A stretch of 11,479 nt of DNA from Gammaproteobacteria bacterium. GTDB taxonomy: Bacteria; Pseudomonadota; Gammaproteobacteria; Xanthomonadales; Xanthomonadaceae. The stretch lies in contig JAAZHF010000179.1 of assembly GCA_012510865.1 (NCBI GenBank), positions 1 to 11,479 on the forward strand, in the 5' to 3' direction. Below, piece by piece: positions 1 to 6,762 of the stretch (position 1 is its first letter; each line of letters starts with the position of its first letter). The notes below the pieces were generated by a model. That model worked only from the letters and a program-made list of their open reading frames with translations. It had not been told where the DNA came from and searched no databases. The position numbers and the translations under genes were made by a program.

Positions 1-1160
1 CCCAGCAGCAGGGTCGGCTCGTAGAAGGTCCCGCCCAGCGCATGCCGGCGGCCTCCCATGGCCACCCGCGCGCCCCTGGCCACGGCGTCGGCGACGTGCT
101 CTTCGACCTTCTCCAGCGCCTTGCCGTCGATCAGCGGCCCCTGGTCGGTCTCGCCGGCCAGGCCGTCGCCGACCCGCAGCTTCGCCATCGCGTCGCCGAG
201 CCTGGCCGCGAATGCGTCGTACACCGCCTCGTGCACGAACAGGCGGTTCGCGCAGATGCAGGTCTGGCCGGTGTTGCGGAACTTGCTGGCGATGGCGCCC
301 TCGACCGCGGCGTCGAGGTCGGCGTCCTCGAAGACGATGAAAGGCGCGTTCCCGCCAAGCTCCATCGAGATGCGCTTCATCCCCGCCGCGCATTGCGCCA
401 TCAGCGTCTTGCCGACCGCGGTCGAGCCGGTGAAGCTGAGCTTGCGCACCTTCGCGTTGCCGGTCAGCTCGCCGCCGATGGCGGCGGCGTCGCGGCCGGT
501 GACGATGTTGAGCACCCCCGCGGGCACGCCGGCGCGGCCGGCCAGCACCCCCAGGGCAAGCGCCGAGAGCGGCGTCTGCGTCGCCGGCTTGGCGACCACG
601 GTGCAGCCGGCGGCGAGTGCCGGCGCGAGCTTGCGGGCCAGCATGGCCGAAGGGAAGTTCCAGGGCGTGATCGCGGCCACCACGCCGACCGGCTGGCGGA
701 GGGTCAGGATCCGCGCGTCGGCGGCGTGGCCGGGGATGGTGTCGCCGTAGGCGCGGCGGGCCTCCTCCGCGAACCACTGCAGGTAGGACGCGGCGTAGGC
801 CACCTCGCCCCTGGCCTCGGCCAGCGGCTTGCCCTGCTCGGCGGTCATCAGGCGCGCCAGGTCCTCCTGGTGTTCGATCAGCAGCGCGTGCATGCGCCCG
901 AGCACCTCGGCGCGCTCGCCGGCGCTGCGCCGGGACCAGGCGGGGAACGCGGCGTGCGCGGCGTCGATCGCCCGCCGGGCCTCGGCCGCGCCCATGTCCG
1001 GGATGGTGCCGACCCGCGTTCCGTCGGCGGGATTGGTGACCTCGCAGGTACCGCCGGCGTCGGCGTCGACCCAGTCACCGCCGACGAGCGCGCGGCTGGA
1101 CAGCAGCGACGGGTCCGAGAGGGCCAGGCGGGACGTGCCGGACGGGCGGTTTCCGTTCAT
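1..1160 (-). CDS. gabD: NAD(P)-dependent succinate-semialdehyde dehydrogenase, partial (C-terminus off window)
   Basis: Translating the minus strand from ATG at 1160 gives 386 codons running off the left edge, so about 95 C-terminal residues are missing relative to the usual length near 480. It is an aldehyde dehydrogenase. PWNFP (residues 166-170), the substrate/cofactor lysine in AKPA (191), FTGST (243-247), the general base Glu267 in MELGGNAP and the nucleophile Cys301 in GQTCICANR are all present. The Glu-Cys spacing of 34 is the family norm. The overall pattern is closest to GabD, which oxidises succinate semialdehyde to succinate in GABA/4-aminobutyrate catabolism in the cytoplasm; other aldehyde substrates cannot be excluded. 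A GGAG lies 9 nt before the ATG. It diverges from bioH across 172 bases. No GABA transaminase gene is visible in the window. Confidence 0.9.
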   Translation of the reverse strand, partial: MNGNRPSGTSRLALSDPSLLSSRALVGGDWVDADAGGTCEVTNPADGTRVGTIPDMGAAEARRAIDAAHAAFPAWSRRSAGERAEVLGRMHALLIEHQEDLARLMTAEQGKPLAEARGEVAYAASYLQWFAEEARRAYGDTIPGHAADARILTLRQPVGVVAAITPWNFPSAMLARKLAPALAAGCTVVAKPATQTPLSALALGVLAGRAGVPAGVLNIVTGRDAAAIGGELTGNAKVRKLSFTGSTAVGKTLMAQCAAGMKRISMELGGNAPFIVFEDADLDAAVEGAIASKFRNTGQTCICANRLFVHEAVYDAFAARLGDAMAKLRVGDGLAGETDQGPLIDGKALEKVEEHVADAVARGARVAMGGRRHALGGTFYEPTLLL

Positions 1161-1215
1161 GGGGGCAGGCTCCGCCGTCCGGCGCCCGCCGTCAACCCGG
1201 GCGGCGGCGGCGAGG

Positions 1216-1244
1216 TTGACAGCCGGCGGCGTGCTTTCCAGACT
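1216..1244 (+). promoter_or_regulatory. Putative sigma-70 promoter for bioH-bioC
   Basis: A perfect -35 TTGACA (1216-1221) is followed after exactly 17 bases by CAGACT (1239-1244), a weak -10. Transcription would start near 1251, leaving a leader of about 80 nt before the bioH GTG. It lies in the gabD/bioH divergent gap and points toward bioH. The -35 and spacing are good, but the -10 matches TATAAT at only three positions. Confidence 0.5.
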
Positions 1245-1332
1245 TCCCTGTTCCCCCGCGTCCTCCCGGAATTCCCCCGATGCCCGCTGTCCGTCCGTCC
1301 CTCGACCCGCGCCGCGGCACGCCGGCGGCGAA

Positions 1333-2157
1333 GTGAGCGGGGATCTGCACGTCGAGGTCCGCGGCACCGGCGCGCCGCTGGTGCTGCTGCACGGCTGGGC
1401 CATGCACGGCGGCGTCTTCGCGCCCCTGGTGGAGCGCCTGTCCGACCGCTGCCAGCTCCACGTCGTCGATCTGCCGGGGCACGGTCGCAGCCGCGACAGC
1501 GCGGTGCCGCTGGAGCCAGCTGCCGTGGTCGACGCCGTGTCCGCGCGCGTGCCGGCCGCGCCGTGGCTGGGCTGGTCGCTGGGCGGCAAGTTCGCGCTGC
1601 GGGCGGCCGCGACCCGGCCCGATGCGGTGCCCGCGCTGGTGATGCTGTGCTCCGCGCCGCGGTTCGTACGCGACCCCGCGGCGGGGGATTCCGGCCGCTA
1701 CGGCATGTCGGCCGAGGTCTTCGCAGGCTTCGCCCAGGGGCTGCGCGAGGACTACCACGGCACGCTGGAGCGCTTCATCGCGCTCGAGGCCTTCGGTTCC
1801 GACGACGCCCGGGGCGAGCTCCGGGCGCTGAGGTCGGACGTCTTCGCGCGCGGCGAGCCGCCCGCGGAGGCGCTCGCCCGTGGCCTGGACCTCCTGCGCA
1901 CCGTGGACCAGCGTCCGCTGCTGCCGACCCTGCGGGTCCCCAGCCTCTGGATCGGCGGGCGCCGCGACCGCGTGGTCGATCCGCGGGCCATGCGCGCCGC
2001 CGTCTCGGCCACGCCGGGCGCCGTCTTCGCCCAGGTCGAACACGGCGGGCACGCGCCCTTCCTCACCCACGCCGATGAAGTGGCCGCAGCCGTCAGCGCG
2101 TTCCTGGAGCGCATGGGCGGCGACGCCGGCGCGCGTTCCGGAGCCGCGGCGGGATGA
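1333..2157 (+). CDS. bioH: Pimeloyl-ACP methyl ester carboxylesterase BioH
   Basis: An alpha/beta-hydrolase that removes the methyl ester from pimeloyl-ACP methyl ester, ending the disguised fatty-acid synthesis steps that supply biotin precursor. From GTG at 1333 it is 274 aa (E. coli BioH 256). The oxyanion loop LLHGWAMHGG is at residues 18-27, the nucleophile elbow is GWSLGG with Ser82, the acid is Asp212 in GGRRDRVVD, and the base is His240 in HGGHAP. The triad order and the GWSLGG motif are those of BioH. The reading frame stays open far upstream to 829, but that part is antisense to gabD and shows no hydrolase homology. Recognisable BioH sequence begins just after GTG 1333, so I chose that start; its ribosome binding site is weak. 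The stop overlaps the bioC start by four bases (ATGA), implying translational coupling. Confidence 0.88.
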   Translation: MSGDLHVEVRGTGAPLVLLHGWAMHGGVFAPLVERLSDRCQLHVVDLPGHGRSRDSAVPLEPAAVVDAVSARVPAAPWLGWSLGGKFALRAAATRPDAVPALVMLCSAPRFVRDPAAGDSGRYGMSAEVFAGFAQGLREDYHGTLERFIALEAFGSDDARGELRALRSDVFARGEPPAEALARGLDLLRTVDQRPLLPTLRVPSLWIGGRRDRVVDPRAMRAAVSATPGAVFAQVEHGGHAPFLTHADEVAAAVSAFLERMGGDAGARSGAAAG

Positions 2158-3062
2158 GCGGGTCCGTGGACGGCATCTTCGACCGCCGCCAGGTGCGGCG
2201 CGCCTTCTCGCGCGCGGCCGGAAGCTATTCCGCCGCCGCCCGGCTGCAGCGCGACGTCGAATCGCGCCTGCTCGAGTCGCTGGAATACCTCGCCGGGCAG
2301 GAGCCTGCCAGCATCCTCGACCTCGGCAGCGGCCCCGGCACCGCGGCCGTGGAGCTGCGCCGGCGCTGGCCGAAAGCGCGGGTGCTGGCCGTCGACCTCG
2401 CCATGCCGATGCTGCGCCAGGTGGCGCCGCGGCGCGGCTGGAACCCCCTGCAGAAGCCGATCGACCGCGTCTGCGCCGACGCACGCGCCCTGCCCCTGGC
2501 CGACGACAGCGTCGACCTCATCTTCAGCAACCTCTGCCTGCAGTGGGTGGAGGACCTGGACGCGCTGTTCGCCGGCTTCCGGCGCGTGCTTCGCCCCGGA
2601 GGCATGCTGCTGGTGTCCACGTTCGGCCCCGAGACCCTGCAGGAGCTGCGCGAAGCCTTCGCCGCCGCGGACGACCGCGCGCACGTCTCGCCCTTCGCCG
2701 GCATGGCCGCCTTCGGCGATGCGCTGATGCGGGCCGGGTTCCGCGATCCGGTGCTCGACCGCGACGTCGAGGTGCACCGCCACGCCGACATGGGCGGGCT
2801 GATGCGCGGGCTGCGCGAGCTCGGCGCCACCAACGCGCTGGCAGGTCGCCGGCGCGCGCTGACCGGCCGCGGCCGCTTCGCCGCCGCGCAGGCGGCGTAT
2901 GAGCAGTGGCGCGGGGACGACGGGCTGCTGCCGGCCACCTGGGAAACCATTTCGGCGATGGCTTGGGCCCCGGCGCACGGGCAGCCGATCCGCGAGGGCG
3001 GCGAGGACGTGGCCCGGTTCCCGGCGTCGGGAATTCCCGTGCGCCGACGCCGCGCCGGCTGA
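2154..3062 (+). CDS. bioC: Malonyl-ACP O-methyltransferase BioC
   Basis: A SAM-dependent class I methyltransferase that methylates the free carboxyl of malonyl-ACP so that it can enter fatty-acid elongation toward pimelate. At 302 aa it is longer than E. coli BioC (251). The N-terminal FDRRQVRRAFSRAAGSY is the typical BioC opening. Motif I ILDLGSGPG is at residues 54-62, the ribose-binding acidic residue is Asp81 in AVDLA, and the later motifs are DARALPLADDSVDLIFSN (109-126) and LRPGGMLLVSTFGPETL. The ATG overlaps the bioH stop codon, so the two form a coupled pair. The other biotin genes (bioA, bioB, bioD, bioF) are not within this window. The last 10 residues are Arg-rich and look non-conserved. 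Confidence 0.9.
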   Translation: MSGSVDGIFDRRQVRRAFSRAAGSYSAAARLQRDVESRLLESLEYLAGQEPASILDLGSGPGTAAVELRRRWPKARVLAVDLAMPMLRQVAPRRGWNPLQKPIDRVCADARALPLADDSVDLIFSNLCLQWVEDLDALFAGFRRVLRPGGMLLVSTFGPETLQELREAFAAADDRAHVSPFAGMAAFGDALMRAGFRDPVLDRDVEVHRHADMGGLMRGLRELGATNALAGRRRALTGRGRFAAAQAAYEQWRGDDGLLPATWETISAMAWAPAHGQPIREGGEDVARFPASGIPVRRRRAG

Positions 3063-3134
3063 GCGGCGTCCCCGTCCCGCTTCGCGCGCCGCGATCGGAC
3101 GCCCGGCGTTCATCCCGGCGCGCGCCGCCTTGCC

Positions 3135-3146
3135 TAGACTCGCCGC
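3135..3146 (+). promoter_or_regulatory. Putative -10 element giving a leaderless mRNA (gene at 3147)
   Basis: TAGACT (3135-3140) fits the TANNNT core of a sigma-70 -10 box. It is followed by exactly six bases (CGCCGC) and then ATG at 3147, so transcription would start at or beside the A of the start codon. No clear -35 is visible. The same geometry occurs upstream of the genes starting at 5408 and 6830. Confidence 0.45.
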
Positions 3147-3830
3147 ATGCACGATCCGCATCCACGGCCGCGGGGCCGCGCCGTCGCCGCTCGCAGCGCA
3201 CCCGGACCCGCGCGCCGGGCGTCGATGCGCCTGCGCGTGTCGGCGTGGGCCGCGCGGTCCGGCGCCGCGCTGCTGGCGCCCGCGTCGGCGCAGCAGCGCT
3301 ACGACATCGACCTGGGCCGGCTGGACCCTGCGGCGGTGCTGGCGCTGGGCGACGACGTGCTGCTGCGCGCTCCGGATCCGGCCATCGACCGCCTGTTCAA
3401 GGCCGTCCACGCCAGTTCGCGCTCGGACGCCGAGGCCGCCGCGCTGTGCGCGCTGTTCGAACCGGACGCGCCGCGCGACCTCCGCGCCTTCCAGCGCGTG
3501 GCCGGGCAGCTGGGCGACGCGAGCCGCGAGCGCTTCGCCCTGGCCTTCACCGACATCGCGCTCGGCGGCCTTCAGGGGCAGCCGCGGCAGTACGATCCGC
3601 TGCACGCGCGCCAGGTGCTGAAGTCGGCCGCCGCCACCGCCGCCTTCCTGCACGAAGGATTCATGCCGGGACTGGCAGCGGACGGTGGCGACGACGCCAG
3701 CCGGAAGGCGCGCTGCCAGTCGTTCCGCTGGCTGGTGGGCGTGCTCGACGGCCTGCCGCAGCCCGATCGCGCCGCGGCGACGCGCTGGCTGCTTCGCGAA
3801 GGCTTGAGCCTGGCCGGCGGCCAGGGCTGA
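3147..3830 (+). CDS. Hypothetical exported protein
   Basis: I do not recognise the family. From ATG 3147 it has 227 aa. A second in-frame ATG at 3225 would give 201 aa beginning with a short signal peptide (Arg, then WAARSGAALLAPASA) with a likely cleavage at ASA|QQ. The first 26 residues of the long form are rich in Pro, Arg and His and may be untranslated or an unusually long n-region. The -10-like TAGACT six bases before 3147 favours the long form, while the signal peptide favours the short one. The mature part is mainly helical and soluble-looking, with two cysteines (CALFE, ARCQSF) and no membrane segment. It probably acts in the periplasm. It ends four bases from the convergent YdcF-family gene. 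Frame and codon use match real genes of this genome. Confidence 0.7.
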   Translation: MHDPHPRPRGRAVAARSAPGPARRASMRLRVSAWAARSGAALLAPASAQQRYDIDLGRLDPAAVLALGDDVLLRAPDPAIDRLFKAVHASSRSDAEAAALCALFEPDAPRDLRAFQRVAGQLGDASRERFALAFTDIALGGLQGQPRQYDPLHARQVLKSAAATAAFLHEGFMPGLAADGGDDASRKARCQSFRWLVGVLDGLPQPDRAAATRWLLREGLSLAGGQG

Positions 3831-3834
3831 GGCC

Positions 3835-4455
3835 TCACTCCGGCGACACCACCAGGTCGCGGTGGAAGAAGTACACCTCGCGCGCGAGGAAGCGCCACTG
3901 GGTGCGGAAGCTCCGGAACCGCGAGCTCGGGGTCGGCGAGCCCAGCGCGTCGATGCCCAGGCGCCGGCACAGCCGCAGCGCGCGCGACATGTGCAGCGGA
4001 TCGCTGACCACGATCACCGTCTGCAGGTTGTGGTCGGACAGCAGGTCGCGGGCCCGCGACAGGTTCTGGTAGGTGGTGCGCGACAGCGTCTCGATCAGGA
4101 TCGCCTCGTCGGGCACGCCCTCGCGCAGTGCGAAGCTGCGCGCGACCTGCGACTCCGAGAAGCGCGCCCCGCTCCCGTAGCCGCCGGTGAACACCAGCCG
4201 GGGCGCATAGCCGCGTTCATACAGGTCGATGCCGTGGCGGATGCGCTCTGCGAAGACCGGGGAAGGGCGGGTGTCGTAGGCCGCGGCGCCCAGCACCACG
4301 ATCGCATCCGCGCTGGCCGCCTGGTCGCGGTTGCCGACGTGGACGATCCAGGCCGCGACCCCGCCCAGCCACAGCGCGGACAGCAGCAGCCCGCGCAGCA
4401 GCCAGCGCAGCGCGCGGCGCGGGGTCGACCTGCCGGGCCGGCGACGACGCCTCAT
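3835..4455 (-). CDS. YdcF/ElyC/SanA-family (DUF218) membrane-anchored protein
   Basis: At 206 aa, it starts with a run of arginines and one membrane segment (about residues 18-38), so it is most likely inner-membrane anchored with the domain in the periplasm. DUF218 signatures follow: DAIVVLGAAAYDTRPSPVF, then LVFTGGYGSGARFSES, then SRTTYQNLSRA and VIVVSDPLHMSRA. Relatives (SanA, ElyC, YdcF) affect envelope integrity, but their biochemical activity is poorly defined, so no specific reaction is assigned. The frame is open upstream to 4824, but that region is the dehydratase gene in another frame. The ATG at 4455 overlaps the dehydratase stop by ATGA, pointing to a coupled two-gene operon. Confidence 0.85.
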   Translation of the reverse strand: MRRRRRPGRSTPRRALRWLLRGLLLSALWLGGVAAWIVHVGNRDQAASADAIVVLGAAAYDTRPSPVFAERIRHGIDLYERGYAPRLVFTGGYGSGARFSESQVARSFALREGVPDEAILIETLSRTTYQNLSRARDLLSDHNLQTVIVVSDPLHMSRALRLCRRLGIDALGSPTPSSRFRSFRTQWRFLAREVYFFHRDLVVSPE

Positions 4456-5408
4456 GCCGCCCACGGCAGGGCGTCGAGGTCGACGTTGCCGCCCGACAGC
4501 ACGAGGCCGACGCGCAGCCCGGCGAACCGCTCCCGCGCGCCGAGCACGGCGGCGAACGCGATCGCCGCCGACGGCTCGACCACCTGCTTCATGCGCTGCC
4601 ACAGCAGGCGCATCGCCGCCACGGTGTCGGCGTCGTCCACCAGCAGCACCTCGGCGCCCTGTCGCCGCAGGATCCCGAAGCCGGGCCCGCCCAGGCCGGC
4701 GCGCAGGCCGTCGCACACGGTGTCGGGCGCGGACGCCGGGACCAGCTCGCCGCGCGCGAGCGACGCCGCGGCATCGGCCGCCCCGGACGGTTCGGCCAGG
4801 TACAGGCGGCACTGCGGCGCGCACGCCGCCAGCGCCAGCGCCGTGCCGGCGGCCAGGCCGCCGCCGCCCACCGGGACCACGACCGCGTCCAGCGGGCCGG
4901 CCGCGGCCAGCAGCTCAAGCGCCGCGGTGCCCTGGCCGGCGATGACCGCGGCATCCGCGTAGGGATGCACCATGCGTGCCCCTGTGGCCTCCACCACCTG
5001 CGCGCAGGCGGCCTCGCGCGCCGCGATGCCGCTCGCGCAGCGGTGCACCACGGCGCCGTAGGCGGCGATCGCCGCGAGCTTGGAGCGCACCGCGTCGGCC
5101 GGCACCACCACGTGGCACCTGATGCCGCGGCCCGCCGCCGCCAGCGCCAGCGCGCCGCCGTGGTTGCCCGAGGAGTGCGTGGTAACGCCGCGCGAGGCCT
5201 CCGCCGCGGGCAGGGCCCACACCGCGTTGCCGGCGCCCCGGAACTTGAACGCGCCGCCGCGCTGCAGGTGTTCGGCCTTGAACGCCAGTCGGCAGCCGGC
5301 CAGCCCGTCGAGCGCCCTGGAACGAAGCACCGGCGTGGTGCACGCGTGCGGCGCGATCCGGGCCGCCGCCGCGAGGACGTCGTCGAAATTGGCCACGGCG
5401 GCTGACAT
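4452..5408 (-). CDS. Threonine/serine dehydratase-like PLP enzyme (fold type II)
   Basis: A 318-aa pyridoxal-phosphate enzyme. The PLP lysine is Lys55 in GAFKFRGA, the phosphate/substrate loop is SSGNHGGALA (79-88), the glycine-rich phosphate-binding loop is VGGGGLAAG, and the C-terminal SGGNVD is typical of the threonine dehydratase/serine racemase group. It would deaminate threonine or serine to an oxo-acid plus ammonia. There is no C-terminal ACT-like regulatory domain, so it resembles catabolic or racemase-type members rather than biosynthetic IlvA (about 500 aa). The choice between dehydratase, serine racemase and hydroxyaspartate dehydratase cannot be made from sequence alone. It is first of a pair with the YdcF-family gene (ATGA overlap). 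Confidence 0.85.
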   Translation of the reverse strand: MSAAVANFDDVLAAAARIAPHACTTPVLRSRALDGLAGCRLAFKAEHLQRGGAFKFRGAGNAVWALPAAEASRGVTTHSSGNHGGALALAAAGRGIRCHVVVPADAVRSKLAAIAAYGAVVHRCASGIAAREAACAQVVEATGARMVHPYADAAVIAGQGTAALELLAAAGPLDAVVVPVGGGGLAAGTALALAACAPQCRLYLAEPSGAADAAASLARGELVPASAPDTVCDGLRAGLGGPGFGILRRQGAEVLLVDDADTVAAMRLLWQRMKQVVEPSAAIAFAAVLGARERFAGLRVGLVLSGGNVDLDALPWAA

Positions 5409-5420
5409 GCGGCCAGACTA
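5409..5420 (-). promoter_or_regulatory. Putative -10 element giving a leaderless mRNA (dehydratase gene)
   Basis: On the minus strand TAGTCT (5420-5415) is followed by six bases (GGCCGC) and ATG at 5408. CTGAAG lies 17 bases upstream as a weak -35 with the TGA core. No ribosome binding site lies in between, which fits leaderless initiation. Confidence 0.5.
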
Positions 5421-5465
5421 GCGGACTTGCGGCCCCGCTTCAGCAGGCGTTCGGGTGGCCGCGCG

Positions 5466-5480
5466 TGGGGTTAAGCCCCA
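5466..5480. repeat. Short inverted repeat TGGGG-TTAAG-CCCCA
   Basis: A perfect 5-bp inverted repeat with a 5-base AT-rich centre lies in the 124-base divergent gap between the dehydratase gene and the lipoprotein gene, about 50 bases before the lipoprotein start. It could be an operator or a small hairpin; I cannot name a binding protein. Confidence 0.35.
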
Positions 5481-5519
5481 ATTCAATGCCGATGGCCGAG
5501 TCTGGGACGGCAACCACAC

Positions 5520-5526
5520 AGGGGGA
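5520..5526 (+). promoter_or_regulatory. Ribosome binding site deciding the lipoprotein start
   Basis: AGGGGGA ends six bases before ATG 5533. This strong site, together with the lipoprotein signal that begins at 5533, selects this start over the upstream in-frame ATG at 5455. Confidence 0.65.
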
Positions 5527-5532
5527 CGCGTC

Positions 5533-6423
5533 ATGCGCAGGAACCTCATCGTACTGGCCGCCGCGCTCCTGCTGGCGGGTTGCGCGACCGGTTACGGCTA
5601 CAGCAGCCACGACCGCTACGGCTACGGCGACTACTACTACGGCAGCGCATCGCCGTATTACGACGACTACTACGACGCGCCCTACGGGTACTCCGGCTAC
5701 GGCGGCTACGGCTATGGCAGGCTCGGCTACTACCGCGGCCTGGGTTCCGGCTGGTACGGAGGCTTCGGCTACCCGTGGTACGGCGGGTATCCCTGGTACG
5801 GCGGCTACTGGCATGGCTGGCCGGGCTATGTGTACCGGCCGCCCTATCGCCCTCCGCACCGGCCGCCGACCGATCCGCGCCCGCCTCAGGATCCCGACCG
5901 CACGCACCGCACGCGCTTTTCGCACGACGAAATCACCGACCGCCTGCGCAACCGCGGCTCGCGCCCCGGGGCCACCGCCCCGGAGCCGGACGCACGGCCG
6001 CGTTCGCGCCTGGTGCGGCCGGGCGACCGTGCGCCGGTCCCGCAGCCGGGCAGCCGGGCCCAGCCGCCGCGCTCGCTGCCGCGCTCGGCGCCGCCGCCGT
6101 CCGGCGGCCGCATGCGCAGCCCGGATCCGCGCAGCCGCGGTGGCTACGTGCCGCCGGCGGCGCCTGCCCCGGCCATGGTCCGGACCGCGCCCCCCTCGCC
6201 GTCGCTGCGCGCGGGGCAGGGGCCGCGATCGCAGCCGCCCGCGCGCGTCCAGCCCGCTCCCGGGGCCGGGGTGCGCACTGCGACCGGCGCACCGCCCGCC
6301 CGCGTGCGATCGGCCGCCCCATCGCGCGTGCAGTCGGCTCCGAGCGCACGCCCGGCGCCGGTCCGCGCAGAGCCGCCGCGTCCGTCCCGGCCCTCGCCGG
6401 CCCGGGAAACGCGGGAGGACTGA
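5533..6423 (+). CDS. Tyr/Gly-rich and Pro/Arg-rich lipoprotein of unknown function
   Basis: A 296-aa predicted lipoprotein: MRRNLIVLAAALLLAGC gives a short signal peptide with lipobox LAGC, and Cys17 would be lipidated. Residues 19-110 are a Tyr/Gly/Trp low-complexity region with repeated YGYG, GYGGYGYG and WYGGY(F)-type units. Residues 103-125 are Pro-rich (RPPYRPPHRPP). A short ordinary stretch around TRFSHDEITDRLRNRG follows. The C-terminal 150 residues are Pro/Arg/Ser/Ala-rich and probably disordered and basic. No catalytic domain is visible. Codon choice keeps the genomic GC at third positions, so the frame is coding rather than chance. The function may be structural at the envelope, but that is a guess. 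Confidence 0.75.
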   Translation: MRRNLIVLAAALLLAGCATGYGYSSHDRYGYGDYYYGSASPYYDDYYDAPYGYSGYGGYGYGRLGYYRGLGSGWYGGFGYPWYGGYPWYGGYWHGWPGYVYRPPYRPPHRPPTDPRPPQDPDRTHRTRFSHDEITDRLRNRGSRPGATAPEPDARPRSRLVRPGDRAPVPQPGSRAQPPRSLPRSAPPPSGGRMRSPDPRSRGGYVPPAAPAPAMVRTAPPSPSLRAGQGPRSQPPARVQPAPGAGVRTATGAPPARVRSAAPSRVQSAPSARPAPVRAEPPRPSRPSPARETRED

Positions 6424-6434
6424 TCCCGGGCGCT

Positions 6435-6454
6435 CCGTCGCGCTCCGGCGACGG
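6435..6454 (+). terminator. Weak hairpin after the lipoprotein gene
   Basis: CCGTCGC and GCGACGG form a perfect 7-bp stem with a 6-base loop, starting 12 bases after the lipoprotein stop. There is no T-tract, so it may be an mRNA 3'-end stabiliser or a poor terminator. Confidence 0.3.
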
Positions 6455-6547
6455 GGTGCTTGCGAACGGGACGCACTCGTCGCAAGCTAGGGCCGACTGA
6501 CCGGTTGCGTCGCTTCCTGACGTAATCCGGGGTGACCAATGTCGACA

Positions 6548-6591
6548 CCCGGCGGGGGAGCCCGGATCCCCCCTGTTCCGCTCCCGCCGGG
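6548..6591. repeat. Large imperfect GC-rich inverted repeat
   Basis: The left arm CCCGGCGGGGGAGC (6548-6561) and right arm GCTCCCGCCGGG (6580-6591) pair over 12 bp with two extra Gs in the left arm. An alternative smaller hairpin, GGGGGA/TCCCCC, can form using the left arm. There is no T-tract on either side. Confidence 0.4.
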
Positions 6592-6630
6592 CGTCGGCGC
6601 CATCTTCGCCGCCGCGCTCCCGCTGGCGAC

Positions 6631-6670
6631 AAAAAAAAACGGGGCCGGACGTCCCCCGACGTCCGGCCCC
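6631..6670 (-). terminator. Rho-independent terminator, minus strand, orphan
   Basis: Perfect 13-bp inverted repeat (6641-6653 with 6658-6670, GGGGCCGGACGTC arms) with a 4-base loop. On the minus strand one base separates the stem from nine Ts (6639-6631), a textbook intrinsic terminator. No protein gene on the minus strand ends just upstream of it; the opposite strand carries mnmG from 6830. It therefore most likely ends a small RNA. Confidence 0.85.
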
Positions 6671-6752
6671 TTCGCTTCCCCGGGATGCGCTTGGCCAGCC
6701 CTGTTCCAATCTCCGGCCACGCCCCCCTTGGCGTTTGCCATCCCGGGTGCGC
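6631..6752 (-). ncRNA. Putative sigma-54-dependent structured small RNA
   Basis: Ends inferred: the start is about 12 nt below the -12 GC of the sigma-54-like promoter (near 6752), and the 3' end is the T-tract at 6631, giving about 120 nt. The body can fold. CCCGGGATG (6747-6739) pairs perfectly over 9 bp with CATCCCGGG (6687-6679). Inside are a small TGGC-AAAC-GCCA hairpin (6740-6729, sharing two bases with the long stem) and a TGGCC/GGCCA hairpin (6719-6692) with an 18-nt loop that carries two GGA motifs. The terminator hairpin follows. Six GGA triplets occur in the transcript. I do not recognise a named family. A small ORF from the ATG at 6741 exists in this strand but runs on through the terminator, so coding is unlikely. 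Confidence 0.6.
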
Positions 6753-6762
6753 CTGCAGTGGT

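Noticed and set aside
42..1332. Long plus-strand open frames opposite gabD, one reaching to 2078
   Set aside because: They are antisense to a clear aldehyde dehydrogenase with all catalytic residues. High GC leaves few stop codons, and the translations are Arg/Ala/Gly-rich without domains.
1192..3653. Two long minus-strand open frames opposite bioH, bioC and the 3147 gene
   Set aside because: The opposite strand carries genes with recognised motifs; these translations are low-complexity Arg/Gly/Ala and match no family.
6540..6741. Small protein on the minus strand starting MANAKGG inside the putative sRNA
   Set aside because: It has no ribosome binding site, and its frame continues past the terminator, so no stop codon occurs within the transcript.
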